From Heliocidaris tuberculata (Eukaryota; Echinodermata; Echinoidea; Camarodonta; Echinometridae): 64,000 nt of DNA. The stretch lies in the NCBI GenBank assembly GCA_025618425.1, contig CM046836.1, positions 27,980,140 to 28,044,139 of the forward strand, in the 5' to 3' direction. Below are positions 59,612-64,000 of this stretch, piece after piece; the first letter of the stretch is position 1; each line of letters begins with the position of its first letter. Under the pieces are notes generated by a model, which saw only the letters and a list, made by a program, of their open reading frames with translations, ran no database searches and was not told the DNA's origin. The translations under genes and the position numbers were made by a program.

Positions 59612-60030
59612 AAACCAGTTGCACCAGTTGGAAATCCCAACTGGTTCCAGATGATTCTAACTTGTCTCTGACACATAAAGCGACCAGTTGATGTGATTAC
59701 ATGGACACCAGTTTATAATGACCAGTTGCACCAGTTGATAACTGATCTATGGGCATATTTCCAGTTGCTCCAGTTGATAACTGATCTATGGGCATATTTC
59801 TAGTTGCACCAGTTGATAACTGGTCATGTGCATTGTATATTTCCAGTTGCACCAGTTGATAACTGGTCATGTGCATTGTATATTTCCAGTTGCACCAGTT
59901 GATAACTGGTCTGTGGGCATATTTCCATGCAGTTGAAAAATGGTCTGTGGGCATATTTCCAGTTGCACCAGTTAATAACTGGTCTGTGGGCATATTTCTA
60001 GTTGCACCACTTGACACCAGTTAATTTGCA
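59612..60030. repeat. Tandem CCAGTTGCACCAGTTGATAA array
   Basis: About seven units of roughly 40-50 bp, each with CCAGTTGCACCAGTTGATAA, CTGGTC or CTGATC, a TGTGGGCAT or TGTGCATTG variant and ATATTTC. A minus-strand frame through it encodes the peptide repeat QLSTGATGNMPID, but it is confined to the array and is probably incidental. Confidence 0.85.
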
Positions 60031-60409
60031 TAATAGATACTGCTGCGTGTAGATAATATAATTTCATACAAGTTATTTGGATTTACAGCATATTTCTTCA
60101 TTACTATGACGATTTAGTTTCATGCAATACATTTCCAAAATACAAAGAAGGATCAACTAACAACTATTAGGACTAATTACTATGTATCAATTATAGGTAA
60201 TTAAACATGAATTAGGGGAACACTAACAAAGAACTAAAATACATTCATTAAAATACAACTATATGGACGGTATTTTGTAGCATTAAATACATTATGTCTA
60301 CTTACTGCCAATGCCTTTACATTGGAAATATTGCAGATAAACCAGGGTTACTGTGTTGTTTCGATTGACGAAAATAATTAGTACAAGTGGTAATTAACTT
60401 TTTACTAAT

Positions 60410-60705
60410 CTAGTTTGGTTCAACTGGAAATTCCAAGTGGTTACCAGTGGACTCTACTGGTTCAGAATTAACTGGTGTCCGGTATCCAACTGATCCAGTT
60501 AGACCAGTTAAAGCAAACTGGTAATCCTAGAAGTTTAATTGGGATAAATGGTCCAGTTGAACTGTTCCAGCTAGACCAGTTAGAATTCAACTGGTCTGGA
60601 TCAACTGGTCCAGTTCAACTGAATCAGTTATCCCATTTTAATTTCCAGGGCTACCAGTTAGTTTTAACTGTTTTGACTGGACCAGTTGCTACTGGTTTTT
60701 CCATC
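60410..60705. repeat. Second CCAGTT/AACTGG-rich block
   Basis: Dense, irregular CCAGTT and AACTGG motifs in both orientations (for example CCAACTGATCCAGTTAGACC, CAACTGGTCCAGTTCAACTG). It lies 380 bp from the first array and looks like a rearranged arm of the same repeat. Confidence 0.75.
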
Positions 60706-60812
60706 TGGATCGTAATTATTGTAAAAGCATACGGGAAATACTGAAAAATTAATCAAGACAAATGACGATTTAATGTTTATTTTTGATACGTGGACATTGC
60801 CTTTTTCCATAT

Positions 60813-61193
60813 TTATTGTTGTGAACAGCCTTTTTTATGAATAACAATAGATTTCCGCATACAAATCAGTTCATTCAAATTTGTAGAATAACCACCTAGC
60901 AAAGGCGAGCTCTCTCTGCTAACGAGGAGCGAAGTATGACGCGAAGAATGTCCCAGGCTAGAAAGTGTCATTAGACTGTCCTTGGGAGGCCCAGATAGTC
61001 CTTGCTCTCTGAGTTCTTCCCCACATGTTCGTACGTCATAATGTTTAAAAAGGAATCGTTCATCTTCACACAACCACTCCATATCAATTAGGTCACGAGG
61101 TCTTCGGCCTCTCTGGTACGCAGTAGAGACGGATGACCAGCACATGGGTGCGTGCATCCAGGCAGTGTAGAAAGTAGACGGATGACCCGACAC
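60813..61193 (-). other. Unassigned open frame of 126 codons
   Basis: An open frame without low complexity, containing RRPRDLIDMEWLCEDERFLF and SSRHTSLLVSRESSPLL. The 5' part includes duplicated GACGGATGACC motifs, which hints at a repeat. No domain was recognised, no splice context is obvious, and the frame may be chance or a relic. Confidence 0.2.
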
Positions 61194-61384
61194 ATTGATG
61201 CCTGCATCCGTTACTGATGACTAGACTTAAGTCTTTGAAATACCATCAGCCATTGTCATGATCGGCAATATAATTGGAATTCCAATCGAATCATTTTATT
61301 TCGAAATGCAACTGGTCTTGCTTAGGCTAAACATTCATAAAAGAGCAATATCATTGGTGCTATCACGACATCGGTACATTATAA

Positions 61385-61614
61385 CAGTGGCGGATCTACA
61401 TAGGGGGAAAACCGGCCCGTGCCCCCTCTTTGGAAACCAAACTGGCATACCTTAACCCGTTGACTACTGAATTCTTTAACTCTCATAGGCTTAATACAGG
61501 AGCCACCGGTTCCCGTAGTCTACGGGTTAAGCACAATGAAAAAAAATGCCCCCTTAGTTGTGTACTTTTCCGGCTCTGTGCCCCCTCTTTTACAAAATCC
61601 TGGATCCGCCCCTG
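61385..61614. mobile_element. Short hAT MITE with exact target duplication
   Basis: The ends CAGTGGCGGATCTACATAGG and CCTGGATCCGCCCCTG are inverted. An exact 8-bp duplication CATTATAA flanks the element (61377-61384 and 61615-61622). The interior has CCCCCTCTTT on both sides and no coding capacity. A decayed inverted relative is at 9620-9746. Confidence 0.92.
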
Positions 61615-62313
61615 CATTATAAGCTAGGAATACTAAAGATGAACCATAAATTATGAATAGTGATGATTTCTATATATCTAATTTGAACCAGAGAATACAT
61701 CAGAAATCTGCCACTACAGTTGCTCCCAGTCATTCATTTATCCAAGAGAGTATAACAATGCCCACGTCATAAATTGAACTTGAACATGTGGAATGAGGTT
61801 CACCATGTACGTATCCAGGCAACGATACGCAGTTGTCTCGATAAGTAGAAAACTGTTAAAAACTGGCCATGTCATGCATGTTGAAACATGATAAGCTAGT
61901 ACTCCCAGAATCATTATAGGCTTATGGCGGATCCCTTTCCTATATCTAAAAAATATATATCAAACTTGTCATAACCACATTTTAGAATATGTTTATTTGA
62001 AATGATTTGCCATTTACGACGACTCAAAACTAACGTAAATTAACTGAATACGATATTGCTACTCTATCATTTGACCTGAAGCCAATGGCCTTATTTTCAT
62101 AGAGAAAGCGTCCAGTATATACGGTCAAAGAAATTCATATACAGCCATACAACGCATTCATAGTAAATAATTATACAAACCACTTTATAGTGTAAAAATC
62201 ATCCTTTACTCTCAGAATATATCACATGTGAAAAAAAAATTGATTGGAGTTATTTACAAATCCATACACCATCATCATCTAATCGAAGGATAATAGTTCG
62301 TATTGTGTATTGG

Positions 62314-63320
62314 TTAGTCATCGTCCCTCGAAGGCTCCAACTCTTCCATTTCTTCCAGCATTATTCTACACATGTATTGGTAGTAGGTCAGCCAGGCTTC
62401 CTTGGTCTTAGGGGTGAACTTGTCTCCCAAGGTTTCTGTCAGGGTCTCGATTACTACTCCGCCCAGGTCCTACAAGAACGAATTTTGTTTGGATTTTTTT
62501 TTTCAAAAGTAAAGGAAAAAGGAAAAAGAAAAGTATACATGTACATTATATATTTTGTTTTTGTTTTTGTTTATTTGTTTGTTTGTTTTTTTAAATAAAC
62601 GATGTGACTGTTTTGTTGACTGACGTATTTTGATAGTCTAGTCATTATAATGGAGTATGTTTAAGATGATCCGACATAGCCCCAGGAGTATTGTTTAATT
62701 TCGTCATATATGTCAAAGAGTTTGGCTTTGGGTTGTGATTGGTTTTAGGGTTATGTTAAGGGTTCAGGTTAAGGTTAGAGTTAGGTGAAGTGTTAGATCC
62801 ATGTTTAAAGTTAGAATTTGGACATGTTTAAGAATTTTTTACCAAATCACGTGTCGTAAAATTTAAGCTGTCTAGCCATTCATTTAGGGTTAGGACTATC
62901 AGTCCTTCTAATAAACGTTGCCAATGTCCCGTAAATATGTACTCTTGTGGCCGTCGACCCAAAATAGAATTGTGGAATATCTTTAAATGTAGTGGGTTTT
63001 CTTCTATTTTTTTTTTTTTTTTTTTTGCCGTTCAGGTGGGGGGAGGGCCCATTGTAGCTACGGCACTGCCCATGTCCCCAACACAACTCACCTCAAAGTA
63101 ATGTGGGGGCATTCGCAATCTGTAATGTGTAACTGAGGTATTCCGCAGAAGTTCGTCTAGGATATCAGGGTTGTCAATGTTTTCTACCAGCGATGTGAAA
63201 GCAGCCATTACCCTGGTCGCGTGGGCCTTCATCTTCTTGTTCCTCGCAAGCTCTTCGAAATCTGTGTAGTCCTTGAGTTTGTCGAAGAGTTGCTGGGATG
63301 CAGGGTATGCTTTGAATAAC
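62314..63320 (-). CDS. Globin, cytoglobin-like, last two exons
   Basis: Exons 63320-63092 and 62469-62314 join in phase 0, giving 76 and 51 codons and a TAA stop. The first starts with one base completing an AG|G codon, so its upstream intron is the classical globin B12.2 intron; the second junction is the classical G7.0 intron. The exon for helices A and B lies beyond the window. Haem-contact residues are present: CD1 Phe in QLFDKLKDY, distal E7 His in KMKAHATRV and proximal F8 His in SVTHYRLRMPPHYF. Helix H reads TPKTKEAWLTYYQYMCRIML, followed by an acidic tail EEMEELEPSRDDD. Six-residue matches such as RVMAAF and LVENI resemble cytoglobins and related deuterostome globins. A haem-binding, oxygen- or redox-related role in the cytosol is expected from the family. 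The intron holds a possible hAT-like end at 63068. Confidence 0.93.
63001..63068 (-). mobile_element. Possible hAT-like end in globin intron
   Basis: On the minus strand, CAGTGCCGTAGCTACAATGG starts at 63068 and is followed by GGCCCTCCCCCCACCTG and a T/A homopolymer. The tip resembles CAGTGGCGTAGC. No second end or duplication is visible. Confidence 0.35.
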
Positions 63321-63377
63321 CTGATGAAATAAAACGAAATAAAAATCATAAGGAAATTGTCATTATTCATTCTCTTG

Positions 63378-63450
63378 TTCATATTCTTGTTCCTTGCACG
63401 ATCCCCTAAGTCAGTGTAGTCCTTGAGTCCTTGCTGGGATGCCTGATAGG
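63378..63450 (-). pseudogene. Decayed partial duplicate of the globin central exon
   Basis: On the minus strand this codes for YQASQQGLKDYTDLGDRARN and KNMNKRM, matching YPASQQLFDKLKDYTDFEEL and ARNKKMK of the real exon with a 9-bp deletion. It lies 58 bp upstream of that exon's acceptor, and its frame stays open straight into the exon. The helix E and F part, including the distal His, is missing. It is a relic of a local duplication, unless it is used as an alternative exon start. Confidence 0.7.
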
Positions 63451-63460
63451 TTTTTAATTA

Positions 63461-64000
63461 CCAGTTGAATTTTTGTTAATATCGAAATTCGTGAGGACAA
63501 TGACCAGTATCTATAAAAGAAAAACTAGTAAATGCCTAGCAAATGCTTTTTCTAACCTTTTGCTTGCCTCTTCAGATATTCCAACCAAATAGTTGCTAGA
63601 ATAAAGAAGCAGAGGCTTGTTTTCTTGCTAGAAGTCGCTTTCCCAGACTAGCAAAAGCTTACATACCTATTCTAATTTACTCAGCATCAAAAGGAAAGGT
63701 TTTGTTCTTGTAACCAAACGCTTGCCAGACTAGTAAATGCCTATTTCAAAAGGAGGAATTTCCTTTCATCATCTTGCCTTTTGCTTGTTATTCTGCAAGC
63801 TCCTCTCCTACTATATTTTACTTTTACCTGCATGGACATGATGAAGATTAAAAAGTTGTTATTTTTGCATATTAAACTGTCCTAACTATCTTTTTCCAAA
63901 GCTAATGGATAGCTGATATTTCTCTTCTATTGCAGAAATTAACAGCAGTAAGTTAAATCGCTCTGTGTGCCGCCTTTTTGGAAAGTGAGCAGGGAGAGAA
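63461..64000. other. Globin upstream intron, nothing recognised
   Basis: No helix A/B exon could be found on the minus strand here. Repeated GCTTGCC...CTAGTAAATGCC-like motifs occur near 63535-63750 (several copies of CTAG.AAATGCC / CTTTTGCTTG). No other features. Confidence 0.5.

Noticed and set aside
59697..60017. Repeat protein with QLSTGATGNMPID units
   Set aside because: It is a frame through a tandem DNA array. It begins and ends with the array and shows no codon conservation signal.
62314..63320. Possible loss of the invariant CD1 Phe in the globin
   Set aside because: On realignment with myoglobin and haemoglobin the CD1 Phe is present (LFDKL); the Leu falls at CD4, which varies.
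63461..64000. Globin first exon (helices A-B)
   Set aside because: No minus-strand frame here resembles helix A/B or ends with the AG donor phase needed for B12.2. The exon must lie beyond the window.

Overview
This is a window of an animal nuclear genome, AT-rich, with small exons in long introns and many mobile-element remnants. The conserved genes (an ALYREF-type mRNA export factor, a LUC7-like U1 snRNP protein, a cytoglobin-like globin) and the dense hairpin MITEs, TTAA-flanked MITEs and tRNA-derived SINEs suggest a marine deuterostome invertebrate. An echinoderm such as a sea urchin is most likely, but that is inference from gene and repeat style, not from a species marker.

Layout. 384-3506 (+): last five coding exons of a single-pass membrane protein with a ZP-like ectodomain. 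3507-15957: intergenic, filled by a SINE fragment, hairpins, a 2-kb inverted-repeat element with a flanking 458-bp direct duplication, TTAA MITEs and very long TTC and CT/AT microsatellites. 15958-24674 (-): complete ALYREF gene, six coding exons, 281 aa. 24675-37216: shared upstream region between ALYREF and LUC7L, holding a CRE-bearing promoter candidate, a tandem array, TTAA MITEs, a hAT-type element with intact 8-bp target duplications that carries a 5'-truncated LINE and a hairpin MITE, and a second TTC array. 37217-51981 (+): complete LUC7L gene, nine coding exons, 494 aa, with two foldback elements, nested MITEs and other repeats in its introns. 51982-62313: intergenic, with further TTAA MITEs, a Tc1/mariner-like MITE, a SINE, arrays of CCAGTTG and a short hAT MITE. 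62314-63320 (-): last two coding exons of a globin, with a decayed copy of its central exon just upstream.

The exon models rest on GT/AG junctions, matching intron phases and continuity of family motifs: ALYREF sums to 846 bp, LUC7L to 1485 bp, and both are divisible by three. ALYREF and LUC7L are divergently arranged and both act on pre-mRNA (export adaptor; 5' splice-site selection by U1). This is a suggestive pairing only: about 12.5 kb of repeats separates their start codons.

No unmistakably new protein system is visible. The most unusual content is the mobile-element architecture: several families with exact target-site duplications, elements nested in elements, two elements sharing one TTAA junction, a repeat shared by the first introns of ALYREF and LUC7L, and a family of hairpins with different arms but a common CCAAT-type core.
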